Below, piece by piece: positions 25,866 to 34,529 of a stretch of 64,000 nucleotides of DNA. The DNA comes from Bdellovibrionota bacterium. Lineage in GTDB: Bacteria; Bdellovibrionota; Bdellovibrionia; Bdellovibrionales; Bdellovibrionaceae. The translations under genes and the position numbers were made by a program. How positions within the stretch are numbered: position 1 is the first letter of the stretch; each line of letters opens with the position of its first letter. Location of the stretch: assembly GCA_963170155.1 (NCBI GenBank), contig CAUJGP010000022.1, positions 23,231 to 87,230 on the forward strand. Direction: 5' to 3'. The notes under the pieces were generated by a model. The model searched no databases and had not been told where the DNA came from. It was given only the letters and a program-made list of their open reading frames with translations.

Positions 25866-27473
25866 TTAGTAATAACGAAACCACAAGTCGAACATGAGTT
25901 GGATGGTATCATCAGTCATTTGCACAAGAGATTTGTAACGAATTTCATTACCATAAATATCTTTTTCATAATAACTGGGATCATACTTTAACTCTATCGC
26001 CTTGATCTTAAGGAATTCGAGCGTAAAGAGTTCCCCAGGTTCCGCAATCCCATTCAAATTGGCATCAGACCAAAGACGAAGTTTGTCAAAAATCTCATCT
26101 TCATTATCAATTACAGAGTCCGCATTTAAGTCATGCTTAGATAATGCATGATAACCATCTTTTGAAAATTTACGATCAGGCCCAAGAGTATTATCACCAA
26201 ACATTTGGTCAATACCACTCACTCTTCCAGAGTTAGATGGATTCACAAGAAACATGAACTTGTCATTATGAAACCACGAGATTTGCTTTTTTGTATAAGC
26301 TTTTGGAAACGAGTTGGCTCCCAGGATATCAAATTTTATACCCGCTTTCGGAGAAGACAATACCAATGTTTCATGAGTTCCTAAATCGATAAAAAGCGGC
26401 GAAGCTTTATGATCGCACTCAGCATCAACATTCGCCTCTCCTTGGTATCTATTCAGCAAAACATAAAGAACTTCTTTTTTATTTTTAAGATTGCTAGGAG
26501 AATAAACCTCACCTGCGTAAGTGACACCGTCAACTTTAGCCTCTGAATAAAGAAAGTTCTGACCCTTTTTTTCATAGAGCTCTACATCCACTGTGGATTT
26601 ATTAGAAAATTGAGGACAAGATTCAGGGATTGGAATCAGATTTTCATACAAAATAATTTCTTTCAAATGCTCATAAGTTTGTTCACATAAAACCCGTTTT
26701 GTTTTTTTCTCTCGAAAGACGACAGTTAACTCTTTAGTGGATTCTCTTAAGTTACCATTATTTTTACTTGATTTTGCTGTTGAACACAAAAATTTGACCG
26801 GAATTGATGGTCCAAAGTCATCGATAAATTCTCCGTTGTTGCCGCCACCACCAATATTACCAGACGATCCATTCCCTGAAGAGGATCCTCCGTTATTCGA
26901 AGAGCTACCGCCGTTATTGGAATTTCCTCCGCTACCTATAGTCCCATTATTTCCGGAGCCATTATTACCACCGTTATTAGGTGGTGTTATTCCATTACCT
27001 CCGCCATTATTTCCAATTGTTCCATTATTCCCATTATTAGTGTTTCCGTTGTTATTGCCATTATTATTAGTTTGGTTTCCGTTACCACCACCAACAACTC
27101 CATTGCCATTATTTCCTGTTCCATTATTTCCCGGTTGAGAGCTGTTGCCATTATTGGTAGAGCCATTTCCGCCTATGGTTCCTTCATTATTATTGCCGCC
27201 ATTACCGTTGTTAGGAGGATTACTTCCAATAACTCCATTGTTTCCTGTGTTTCCAGTTCCGGAATTCCCCCCAATGGATCCTTGTTGTCCATTATTATCA
27301 ACAAGAGTTTCTGATGCTTCGGCGAGGATGCTTGTATCAAAAACGGTTCTTTGAGATAAGACCTCTGCTCTTTCGGCTTCGCTTTTCAATTTGAAATTTT
27401 GATTCGAACAAGAAAGTGATACAGCTGAAACTAAAAATACAGCTAAAAACCCTCTTTGATTTTTATATTCCAT
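25866..27473 (-). CDS. Asn/Gly-repeat lipoprotein, module gene A (first copy)
   Basis: The 535-residue protein has a signal peptide with lipobox Cys22 (AVSLSCSNQ). Residues of about 63-215 are almost entirely Asn, Gly and Ser with recurring GTIG or similar motifs, a flexible stalk. The C-terminal globular part contains DLNADSVIDNEDEIFDKLR and LWSDANLNGIAEPGEL, two Asp/Asn-rich loops resembling EF-hand or dockerin calcium sites. It is homologous over its folded parts to the protein at 28049 in the opposite orientation. GGGGG lies seven bases before the start. It is probably co-transcribed with the Cys-rich gene downstream. Confidence 0.72.
   Translation of the reverse strand: MEYKNQRGFLAVFLVSAVSLSCSNQNFKLKSEAERAEVLSQRTVFDTSILAEASETLVDNNGQQGSIGGNSGTGNTGNNGVIGSNPPNNGNGGNNNEGTIGGNGSTNNGNSSQPGNNGTGNNGNGVVGGGNGNQTNNNGNNNGNTNNGNNGTIGNNGGGNGITPPNNGGNNGSGNNGTIGSGGNSNNGGSSSNNGGSSSGNGSSGNIGGGGNNGEFIDDFGPSIPVKFLCSTAKSSKNNGNLRESTKELTVVFREKKTKRVLCEQTYEHLKEIILYENLIPIPESCPQFSNKSTVDVELYEKKGQNFLYSEAKVDGVTYAGEVYSPSNLKNKKEVLYVLLNRYQGEANVDAECDHKASPLFIDLGTHETLVLSSPKAGIKFDILGANSFPKAYTKKQISWFHNDKFMFLVNPSNSGRVSGIDQMFGDNTLGPDRKFSKDGYHALSKHDLNADSVIDNEDEIFDKLRLWSDANLNGIAEPGELFTLEFLKIKAIELKYDPSYYEKDIYGNEIRYKSLVQMTDDTIQLMFDLWFRYY
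26829..27287 (-). repeat. Low-complexity Asn/Gly-coding stalk region
   Basis: About 150 codons of Asn, Gly, Ser and Thr make an imperfect repeat inside module gene A. The antisense strand is open for long stretches and would encode Pro/Leu-rich peptides; this is a composition effect, not evidence of genes. Confidence 0.7.
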
Positions 27474-28048
27474 AACGAAGCCCCCTCAATACTAAATATA
27501 AAAGTCCCTTTCTTCTCTTGCTGCAATTTTAAAACCAAGCCTGGAGTTTGATTTAACGTGTACTCAAAGAAGGGCTTCAACCCACATCGTTGCCACTAGT
27601 CATTGTTTTGACGATCTGAATAATAATTATTCATCTGTGAAAATACATGAATTTATTGATTAATTCCCTTCAAAAAAGCAAAAACGTATTTTTTTGCAAA
27701 CATCTTCTTCAGTTTTGTATCCTATATAAATTTAATTTATGTAAAATCAGGAAAAACTTCATAAGCCATCGATCGCAAATTTTTATCTGAAGATAAAAAA
27801 TCTTTACTCAATAAGACCTTTGAAGTGAAAAAATAGTTGTCACTTGTTTAAATCTTTTAAACCACATCTATTTATATTAATAAATTCAGGTGATTAAAAA
27901 ACTGTCGATCTTCTATCCCACTGTCTAACTCATTTCGAATCAGTTAACTTTAAGTCAGTTGTCAATTTTAAAACGCGATTAATAGCTTTTAAAACTGGAC
28001 TCTCGTTTGCATAGAACTTTTTGGAAGCTCTTTGAAGGGGGTTTGAGT
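27474..28048. other. Divergent intergenic axis of the duplicated lipoprotein modules
   Basis: This 575-base AT-rich region separates the two head-to-head copies. It holds two AT-rich stem-loops (27678-27697, and 27780-27799 with arms TTTTTATCT and AGATAAAAA) and the promoters for both sides. Both flanking starts are preceded by GGGGG ribosome sites at similar distance. No gene is seen. Confidence 0.5.
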
Positions 28049-29776
28049 ATGCAACAGGGTGTTATCATCCCAATTTTTAAAATAGCAATCATTGCTTTTG
28101 TTTTGTCTGGATGTACCAACAAACAATTTAAATTAACAGATGACAAAGAAAGACAAGAAATTCTCTCAGAGAGAACTATTTTCGATGAAAGAACTTTAGT
28201 AGAAAAAACAGGGACCACCACTCCTCTCCTCTCTCTTCATGCTGAAGAAGATGCTAAAAGCGGAACAATTGGAGAAGGTGATTTCCTGAATGATGATGAC
28301 AAAATAGGAAGCATTGGTGGCGGCCATAGCCATGGAAACAACAACGGTGCTGACAACAACTCAGGAAGCGTTGGGGAAGATAACCATAGCGGCAATGACA
28401 GTTCTTCTGGAACCATCGGTGGTGGCGGAAATAATGATGGCAGTGACCACTCTGGAACCATCGGTGGTGGTAGCAACAGCGGCGGTCATAGTAATGATGG
28501 TTCTTCAGGAGCCATTGACGGCGGCAACAATAATGATGGCAGTGACCACTCCGGAACTATCGGCGATGGCGGCAACGGTGGTAACGATAGCAACTCCGGA
28601 ACCATCGGTGGTGGTGGCAATGGTGGAAACAATGACGGCGACTCTGGAACCATAGGCGACGGCGGCAATAATAATGACGGAAGTGACAACTCCGGAACTA
28701 TTGGCGACGGCGGCAACGGTGGTAATGATAGCAACTCCGGAACCATCGGTGGTGGTAGCAATGGTGGAAACAATGACAGCGACTCTGGAACCATCGGCGA
28801 CGGCGGAGGCAATATTCGAGAATTTATTCCCGTCCAATTTCTTTGCTCACGTAGCGCTACAACTAACAACCGTGGAAATATCAAAGAATCCACAAAACCG
28901 CTCACGTTGTTGTTTACAAACAAATCAACTAATGAAATTCTTTGCCGAAGCACAATCTCTGATCTTAAAGACACAATTCTCAATGAAGAGCGAATCCCTG
29001 TCCCTTCTCATTGCAAAGAATTCGTCAAGAACTCTCACGTTAAAGTCTTCATTTATGAGACCCAAGGACAAAACTTTGTTTACTCTCAAACTAAAGTGAA
29101 TAATGTCAATTTTTATGGAGATGAGAATCGTACTTATCGATATGCTGATTCAAAGGGGAAATACCAACTTCTGGTGCTGATTGATAGACACGATCAATTT
29201 AAAAATAAAGCCGGTGATGAACGTTGCGACAGAAAAACATCTCCCCTCTTTGTAGATTTGGGCACCGATGAGCGACTCACTTTATCGGCCCCCACAAAAG
29301 GAATTCAATTTGATATTTTAGGAAGAAATTCCTTTCCTGTTGCTCACGAGAAAAAACAAATCTCGTGGTTTGCGAACGATAAGTTTTTATTTCTTGTGAA
29401 TCCATCAACCTCGGGTGAGGTGTCTGGTATCAATCAGATGTTTGGCAACAATACGATGGGACCTGATGGAAAATTCTCTCCAGACGGTTATGACGCCCTT
29501 GCAAAACATGATTTAAACTCTGATGGAGTGATCGATCAAGAAGATGAGATTTTTGACAAACTCCGCCTTTGGTCTGATGCCAATTTGAACGGGATTGCAG
29601 AACCTGGGGAACTCTTTACGCTCGAGTTTCTCAATATCAAAGCCATTGAGTTGAAATACGATGCCAAATTCTTTGAAAAAGACATGTATGGCAATGAAAT
29701 CCGTTATAAATCCCTGATTCAAATGAAAGACGGAAGTAAAAAATTAATGTTCGATCTGTGGTTTAAGTTTTTATAA
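28049..29776 (+). CDS. Asp/Gly/Ser-repeat lipoprotein, module gene A (second copy)
   Basis: The start at 28049 is preceded by GAAGGGGG at seven bases and puts the signal peptide first (lipobox Cys22, VLSGCTNK). About 575 residues. After a short variable segment, residues of about 75-250 are repeats of SGTIGGGG or SGTIGDGG with Asn/Asp spacers, including a 47-residue unit repeated twice in tandem. The C-terminal domain is very close to the copy at 25866: FDILGRNSFP, KHDLNSDGVIDQEDEIFD, LWSDANLNGIAEPGEL. The stalk composition differs (more Asp and Ser, less Asn), so the stalk evolves faster than the domain. Calcium binding is inferred. Confidence 0.72.
   Translation: MQQGVIIPIFKIAIIAFVLSGCTNKQFKLTDDKERQEILSERTIFDERTLVEKTGTTTPLLSLHAEEDAKSGTIGEGDFLNDDDKIGSIGGGHSHGNNNGADNNSGSVGEDNHSGNDSSSGTIGGGGNNDGSDHSGTIGGGSNSGGHSNDGSSGAIDGGNNNDGSDHSGTIGDGGNGGNDSNSGTIGGGGNGGNNDGDSGTIGDGGNNNDGSDNSGTIGDGGNGGNDSNSGTIGGGSNGGNNDSDSGTIGDGGGNIREFIPVQFLCSRSATTNNRGNIKESTKPLTLLFTNKSTNEILCRSTISDLKDTILNEERIPVPSHCKEFVKNSHVKVFIYETQGQNFVYSQTKVNNVNFYGDENRTYRYADSKGKYQLLVLIDRHDQFKNKAGDERCDRKTSPLFVDLGTDERLTLSAPTKGIQFDILGRNSFPVAHEKKQISWFANDKFLFLVNPSTSGEVSGINQMFGNNTMGPDGKFSPDGYDALAKHDLNSDGVIDQEDEIFDKLRLWSDANLNGIAEPGELFTLEFLNIKAIELKYDAKFFEKDMYGNEIRYKSLIQMKDGSKKLMFDLWFKFL
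28526..28807 (+). repeat. Tandem 141-bp direct repeat in the stalk of module gene A copy 2
   Basis: Two adjacent 141-base units, 28526-28666 and 28667-28807, match at most positions, including the phase of the 47 encoded residues. Differences are a small number of substitutions, many at third positions. The unit is itself made of shorter SGTIG-type repeats, so stalk length could change by slippage or recombination. Confidence 0.8.
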
Positions 29777-29795
29777 ATTCAAATGAGTTCATGAA

Positions 29796-29824
29796 CCCTC
29801 GAGTCATAGTTTGTGACTCGAGGG
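29796..29824. terminator. Perfect 11-bp stem-loop between module genes A and B (second copy)
   Basis: CCCTCGAGTCA (29796-29806) and TGACTCGAGGG (29814-29824) pair perfectly around a 7-base loop, 20 bases after the stop codon of gene A. No T-run follows, so it may reduce rather than end transcription into gene B, or protect mRNA ends. Confidence 0.55.
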
Positions 29825-29977
29825 CTAAGATGAACAAAAGAAGCGTTTTCAAAAAACCAAAGGAGTAAAGAATTTTAACTAAAATATATTTAGGTAAAAA
29901 TTTTATGTCCGATAACATTACTATGAAAGGTATGAACATTTGGCCTTTAGACCAAACTCATAACATGGAGGATATCA

Positions 29978-30748
29978 ATGAAAGCCAACAAAATAATGAG
30001 GCTACCCAGTAAGGCTCTCTTAAGTTTCTCAACTTTATTACTCTTAATGATTCTCTTTCAAAATTGTTCCAAAAACCAAGCTCTTCATCTAGAGTCCACG
30101 GGCGTCACCATCAACAATGACAGCACGATAGGAGACATCACTCCACCTGATAATGGAACACAACTTCCTCCTCTGGTTGACTATAAAAGCTGTATGATAA
30201 ACGGTGTGGAAAGGCCCCATCTTTGGACTTCTTGGGGATTAAAAAATTTACCACCGGCTCCTGGATCAAATAACGAAACTTGTGATCTCTTCGAACTTCA
30301 CCAATGTATCGATGGCGTCATTAACCCGCTCTCTGTGGCTGATTCCAGCAAAAGTTCTTGCGACACATTACCTCTCCCTGCAGGAACGGAAACCAATCCT
30401 TGCGTTGTTGATGGTCATTCCATTCCTCATGGTCAAGTGAGCTTACTCTTTAAAAACGCCATTGCTTCTGATGGCAAAAACTGTTTAGCGCAAATTCGTC
30501 GTTGTGTTAACGGGGCTCTCACGGGTGATAATGATTACACTCTCTTCAGTTGTGGCGAGAGCCACTACAAGCCCTCCAGCGGCCAGTATTATGACTGCGA
30601 AGTCAATGATACAAAAATTCCAGATGGTGCGGCCATGGTTTTCTTTCGTGAAGAAAAACCAGGAGGATCTTGCGATATGCAGGCCAGACGATGTGTTCAA
30701 GGGCGGCTCTCGGGGCGCTACCTCAATACGAGCTGTCAGCCACAATAA
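29978..30748 (+). CDS. Cys-rich lipoprotein, module gene B (second copy)
   Basis: The 256-residue protein has a signal segment ending MILFQNCSKN (Cys30) and a GGAGG ribosome site. It parallels the protein at 24904, with PHLWTSWGLKNLPPAPG, LFELHQCIDGVINPLSV, RRCVNGALTG, IPDGAAMVFF and RRCVQGRLSG. The linker is shorter than in the other copy. About 200 bases, including a strong hairpin, separate it from gene A copy 2. Its last 13 bases overlap queC in convergent orientation. Function is unknown. Confidence 0.7.
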   Translation: MKANKIMRLPSKALLSFSTLLLLMILFQNCSKNQALHLESTGVTINNDSTIGDITPPDNGTQLPPLVDYKSCMINGVERPHLWTSWGLKNLPPAPGSNNETCDLFELHQCIDGVINPLSVADSSKSSCDTLPLPAGTETNPCVVDGHSIPHGQVSLLFKNAIASDGKNCLAQIRRCVNGALTGDNDYTLFSCGESHYKPSSGQYYDCEVNDTKIPDGAAMVFFREEKPGGSCDMQARRCVQGRLSGRYLNTSCQPQ

Positions 30749-31389
30749 ATCTGGGCTCGTTGAAAACGCAAACAGGATTCACAGTGTCCACACCAGTGAT
30801 CTCCTGCTAAATAACAAGGCCACAATCGCTCGAAGGGGACGCCAAGGGTGCGTCCCATTTTCATAATTTCTATTTTATTCAAATGGGTCGTATAACAAAC
30901 AACCTGTACCTTATTAGACGTTGAAAAAGAAAAACTGTGGGTGAGAGATTTTAAGTAATCTTCCGAATTGTCTGGAAAGGTCGAAGCCTCTTCCAAATTA
31001 AAGCCCGGAACCACACCCTCAATTCCAAGAGCTTCTGCAAACCCTGCTGCAATATTAAGAAAAATCCCATTGCGATTGGGAACCCAAACTGCTGACGCTG
31101 TTTTCAAAGATCTCTCATGATCATCAATCAAAACGGCCCCGCCTTGTGGAACCTCACAAGAAGAATCAAGCAACCCAGATTTTCCAAACTCTTTAAACCA
31201 AGGAAGAGAAATGATCTTATGGGGAATTTGAAGTTCCTGAGTCAAAAACTGCGCCGCTGCGACTTCTTTACTCGCGGCCCTCTGGCCATAATCAAACGTG
31301 AGAGCTAAAGTTAACTGACTCTCCTGAGCCGCTTTATAAAGATTAACGGCAGAATCCAATCCCCCTGAAAGCAAGACAAGAGTTTTCAA
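30736..31389 (-). CDS. queC: 7-cyano-7-deazaguanine synthase
   Basis: The 217-residue enzyme converts 7-carboxy-7-deazaguanine to preQ0 with ATP and ammonia in queuosine synthesis. The N-terminal VLLSGGLDSAVNLY is the PP-loop ATP site. The C-terminal CYLAGDHWCGHCESCLRF holds the four-Cys zinc site. It starts one base after the stop of the basic-protein gene upstream, so it is part of the minus-strand block that also holds tgt and queA, which complete the pathway on tRNA. The 3' end overlaps module gene B by 13 bases. Confidence 0.95.
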   Translation of the reverse strand: MKTLVLLSGGLDSAVNLYKAAQESQLTLALTFDYGQRAASKEVAAAQFLTQELQIPHKIISLPWFKEFGKSGLLDSSCEVPQGGAVLIDDHERSLKTASAVWVPNRNGIFLNIAAGFAEALGIEGVVPGFNLEEASTFPDNSEDYLKSLTHSFSFSTSNKVQVVCYTTHLNKIEIMKMGRTLGVPFERLWPCYLAGDHWCGHCESCLRFQRAQIYCG

Positions 31390-31390
31390 G

Positions 31391-31855
31391 TTAAGCCTTC
31401 TTCTGCTTTTTCAAAGGAGTGGCTTTTCTTTTCTTACTCAATAAAGAACCCACAGGATTAGCAAGGATCGGAACGACTTTGATTGTCTCAGTGACTTCCA
31501 TGGCTTGTTTTAAAACCTTGTATCCTAAAGTACGCAGATCGTATAAATTAAAACTTGTTTTATCGAGTGTCTTAAAAACCTGATCAATTTGCCCTTGAAC
31601 TTTTGGTGATAACCTCATAAGAGCGTCATCAACTCCCTTTTGGATTTCACGACATAAGTGCCCAGAAGTGAGAGCTGAATTTAAAATCCGTGATGTGTTT
31701 GACCCATCAATGGAACGATTCAAATTCTTTTTCTTTACTGTTTTTGATTTTAATTTGGAACTGCGACTCCTCTTTGAGGCCGATTTAAGCTTTACTTTGG
31801 ACAACAGTGGCATCCTCGCCGATTTTTCCTGCAATGGTTTCAGTATCTCCAACAT
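31391..31855 (-). CDS. Lys-rich basic protein of unknown function between recJ and queC
   Basis: The 154-residue protein is strongly basic. Its N-terminal part (about residues 19-47) and C-terminal tail (KKRKATPLKKQKKA) are Lys/Arg-rich, with a helical segment between (LMRLSPKVQGQIDQVFKTL). The chosen start at 31855 has an AAGGGA ribosome site six bases away but overlaps recJ by 71 bases; a shorter start at 31813 reduces this to 29. The charge pattern suggests nucleic-acid binding, which is inference. The tight coupling to recJ and queC supports it being a real gene. Confidence 0.55.
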   Translation of the reverse strand: MLEILKPLQEKSARMPLLSKVKLKSASKRSRSSKLKSKTVKKKNLNRSIDGSNTSRILNSALTSGHLCREIQKGVDDALMRLSPKVQGQIDQVFKTLDKTSFNLYDLRTLGYKVLKQAMEVTETIKVVPILANPVGSLLSKKRKATPLKKQKKA

Positions 31856-33572
31856 GTAATTCCCTTCTGGTTGGCCGAAGGGCTTTCACCAGTAATTGAA
31901 TTTGTTTTCTACTTTTGAAGTAGTTCCACTGCATTTCTACCAAAACGTCAACAAAGAAGTGGGCTTCTAAACAACTTAGTTGCTCTTCTGTGGGTCCAAA
32001 GATCAAAGCTTCTTGCTTTAAGCCTTTCCAAGCAATTTCCAATTTACGATGTCCTCCCCTCAACTCTTTCACAGATAAAATATTAACATCTTCTATTTTA
32101 AATAAAGGAACTTCAAAAGACTGGCCAAAGGGACCTAAATGATCAATCCAAGACATCAGAGCCGGTGTGACCTGTTCTAAATTCAAATCAACATCATAAT
32201 AATGAGGAGAAGAATCGACATCAATGGAATGAGAAAGCGCAAAATAATCCTCAAGAATTTTTGCAATGGTGTCTTTTTGCGATAAAGAATATTCAAATCC
32301 TGATGCCTGAGCATGGCCTCCAAAACGATGCAAATAAGAAGTTGCCGACGTCAGCGCCTCTACTAAATTTCCATTCCAATGCTGAGGAGCCCTTGCACTC
32401 CCCACGACAATGCCATCTTCAGATTCCGAGCCAACAAAAGCGGGTTTTTTATAAAGTTGGCAAAGCCTTGTCGCAACTAAACCCACGACTCCCTTATGAA
32501 AATGAGAATGCGAAATAAAAACAAAAGGTTTATCGCTCCATGCTTCAGCCATGGTGATGGCAAGTTGTTCCGCCGTCGCTTGCAAAGTGACCCGCATGTT
32601 ATTTTGTGATAAAACTTGGGAGATTAAATTTTTCGCTTCTGCTTCATTATCCACAATAAAGAGATCTAAAGGACGTAAATTGAGTTCCATTCGACTAAGA
32701 GCATTGAGCTTAGGAGCAAAACGAATGGCGACATCTTGGCCTGTCAATGCCTTTCCCCACAATCCCAACTCTTCCAATAACAGACGAATCCCCGGACGTT
32801 TGGTTTTAGCTAATTGTAAAAGCCCATGCTTCACCAACACTCGATTCTCGTCCTTGAGGGGAACCATATCTGTAAGAGTCCCAATGACAAAACAATCGAG
32901 AAGTTCTTTTAAATCCAGAGATGATTCTGAGACCTTTTCCATCTGTATTAGTTTTCTTCGAAGAGCCCAAACAAGATAAAAAGCAACACCCACACCTGAT
33001 AAGTGTGAAAGCCCCGAGAGACAATTTCCTTGGTTGGGATTAATCAATGCATAAGCTTTGGGTTTTTCCGCTGCGGGAAGATGATGATCGGTAATGATTA
33101 AATCAATCCCCAAAGATTGGCAGGTCTTAGCAGCCTCAAGTGCGGTAATCCCAACATCAGCGGTAACGATAACTGAAACGCCTTGCAAATGAAGCGACTC
33201 GACGGCTTTGACGTGAAAGCCGTAACCTTCCAGCAATCGGCTGGGTTGATACAAAACAAAATCAATGTAACCAAGTTTTTGAAAAGCTGTTCTTAAAAGA
33301 GCTAAAGCCGAAGTGCCGTCTAAATCAAAATCTCCATAAAGACAAATTTTTTCTTTCCGCTCATGAGCCATCGCCAAACGCTCAACAGCGAGTTCCATAT
33401 TCAGCAGAAGAGAGGGATCGCGAAGATCTGCAAGACGCGGCTGAGTCCAGGCTTGAAAACTTTTTCCATCAAGCCCTCGAACCTGAGCCAATTCCCGAAT
33501 TTTTTCAGGAATCTGCTCGTCCCATCCCTCTTGTTTTTCATAAGTTTGGCAGCGCGATTTCCATTCTTCCAT
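31785..33572 (-). CDS. recJ: Single-stranded-DNA-specific exonuclease RecJ
   Basis: The 595-residue DHH-family 5'-3' exonuclease acts in recombination and mismatch repair. Visible motifs are LYGDFDLDGTSAL (motif I), TADVGI (motif II), TDHHLPA (motif III, the DHH signature), LSGVGVAFYL, and the DHHA1 segment FGGHAQASGF near residue 400, followed by the C-terminal OB domain. The length fits bacterial RecJ. It starts seven bases after secF, an operon position reported in other bacteria too. Confidence 0.93.
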   Translation of the reverse strand: MEEWKSRCQTYEKQEGWDEQIPEKIRELAQVRGLDGKSFQAWTQPRLADLRDPSLLLNMELAVERLAMAHERKEKICLYGDFDLDGTSALALLRTAFQKLGYIDFVLYQPSRLLEGYGFHVKAVESLHLQGVSVIVTADVGITALEAAKTCQSLGIDLIITDHHLPAAEKPKAYALINPNQGNCLSGLSHLSGVGVAFYLVWALRRKLIQMEKVSESSLDLKELLDCFVIGTLTDMVPLKDENRVLVKHGLLQLAKTKRPGIRLLLEELGLWGKALTGQDVAIRFAPKLNALSRMELNLRPLDLFIVDNEAEAKNLISQVLSQNNMRVTLQATAEQLAITMAEAWSDKPFVFISHSHFHKGVVGLVATRLCQLYKKPAFVGSESEDGIVVGSARAPQHWNGNLVEALTSATSYLHRFGGHAQASGFEYSLSQKDTIAKILEDYFALSHSIDVDSSPHYYDVDLNLEQVTPALMSWIDHLGPFGQSFEVPLFKIEDVNILSVKELRGGHRKLEIAWKGLKQEALIFGPTEEQLSCLEAHFFVDVLVEMQWNYFKSRKQIQLLVKALRPTRRELHVGDTETIAGKIGEDATVVQSKA

Positions 33573-33579
33573 ATTAAAG

Positions 33580-34518
33580 TTAAGAGTGAGCCGGAGTTAA
33601 ACCTTTATTCACTTTTCGTTCAAAGAGCATCATAAAGGGAGCGGCCACATAGATTGAAGAATAAGTTCCAAAAGCGATCCCAATCATTAGGGCGAAAGCA
33701 ATATCAGCCACCACCCCATCAGCAAAGATCCAAAGAGCTGTCGCTGAAGTCAAAGTCGTCCCAGCGGTAATAATGGTTCTTTGTAACATCTCATTGATGG
33801 CCTTATTAATGATGAACTTGATTCCTCGATCGGCATAAGTTCCTTCAATCTCTCGAATCCGATCAAACACAACAATAGTATCGTTTAAAGAGTAACCAAT
33901 AAGAGTTAAGATAGCCGCCAAGACTGGGATATTCACTTCTTTTCCGACAAACACGAAAATCGCCATGGTGATAACCGCATCATGAAATAAACAAATCACG
34001 GCTCCAGGAGAATATTTGTAGTCAAAGCGAAGGCCAATATAAATCAAAATGATGAGAAGACAGTAAAAGACAGAAAGATATCCATTCTTTTTCAACTCAG
34101 CACCAACTTGAGGGCCCACAGAGTCCACACGACGAATATCCGGTTTTTGTGAAGCAAATTCTTGAACCAAAGCTCCTCTTAAACGCTCAATATTCTCACG
34201 ATTGATTTCATTGATCTCTTTATCTGTGCCTTTGCCCGGAAGTTGAAAACGGATAATGTACTCTTTATCATCTCCAAATCCTTGAATTCCTGGATTCACC
34301 AACCCTTGATTATCAACCAGTTTTCTCAACTCATCGATAGTAACAGGCGAATCAAATCGAACTTGGACTTCTGTTCCTCCCACAAAATCAATTCCCCACG
34401 TCACGCCCCTCACTCCTAAATAAATCAAGGAGATCAATACCAACAACGCAGAGATTGAACTGAAGAAAACACTCTTACCAACAAAATCAAATTGACCAAA
34501 GGATTCTTGCTTTTTCAT
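33580..34518 (-). CDS. secF: Protein translocase subunit SecF
   Basis: The 312-residue inner-membrane protein has six predicted membrane segments. The start at 34518 was chosen because AAGGAG lies seven bases before it; the upstream extension lacks one. The N-terminal segment leads to WGIDFVGGTEVQVRF, and the membrane core has IGYSLNDTIVVFDRIRE, the SecF signature. With SecD and YajC it uses the proton gradient to help pull proteins out of the SecYEG channel. The gap to secD is 11 bases. Confidence 0.96.
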   Translation of the reverse strand: MKKQESFGQFDFVGKSVFFSSISALLVLISLIYLGVRGVTWGIDFVGGTEVQVRFDSPVTIDELRKLVDNQGLVNPGIQGFGDDKEYIIRFQLPGKGTDKEINEINRENIERLRGALVQEFASQKPDIRRVDSVGPQVGAELKKNGYLSVFYCLLIILIYIGLRFDYKYSPGAVICLFHDAVITMAIFVFVGKEVNIPVLAAILTLIGYSLNDTIVVFDRIREIEGTYADRGIKFIINKAINEMLQRTIITAGTTLTSATALWIFADGVVADIAFALMIGIAFGTYSSIYVAAPFMMLFERKVNKGLTPAHS

Positions 34519-34529
34519 TTTCCGGCTCC

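Noticed and set aside
26737..27138. Long plus-strand frame rich in Pro and Leu opposite module gene A
   Set aside because: It mirrors the Asn/Gly-rich repeat on the coding strand. The composition alone keeps the antisense frame open, and it has no ribosome site.
28241..28810. Possible CRISPR-like repeat array
   Set aside because: Repeats are in-frame codons of a stalk with no unique spacers of uniform length, and no cas genes are nearby.
28237..28983. Antisense and shifted frames in the Gly/Asp repeat of module gene A copy 2
   Set aside because: They are low-complexity shadows of the repeat; none has a signal, domain or ribosome site.
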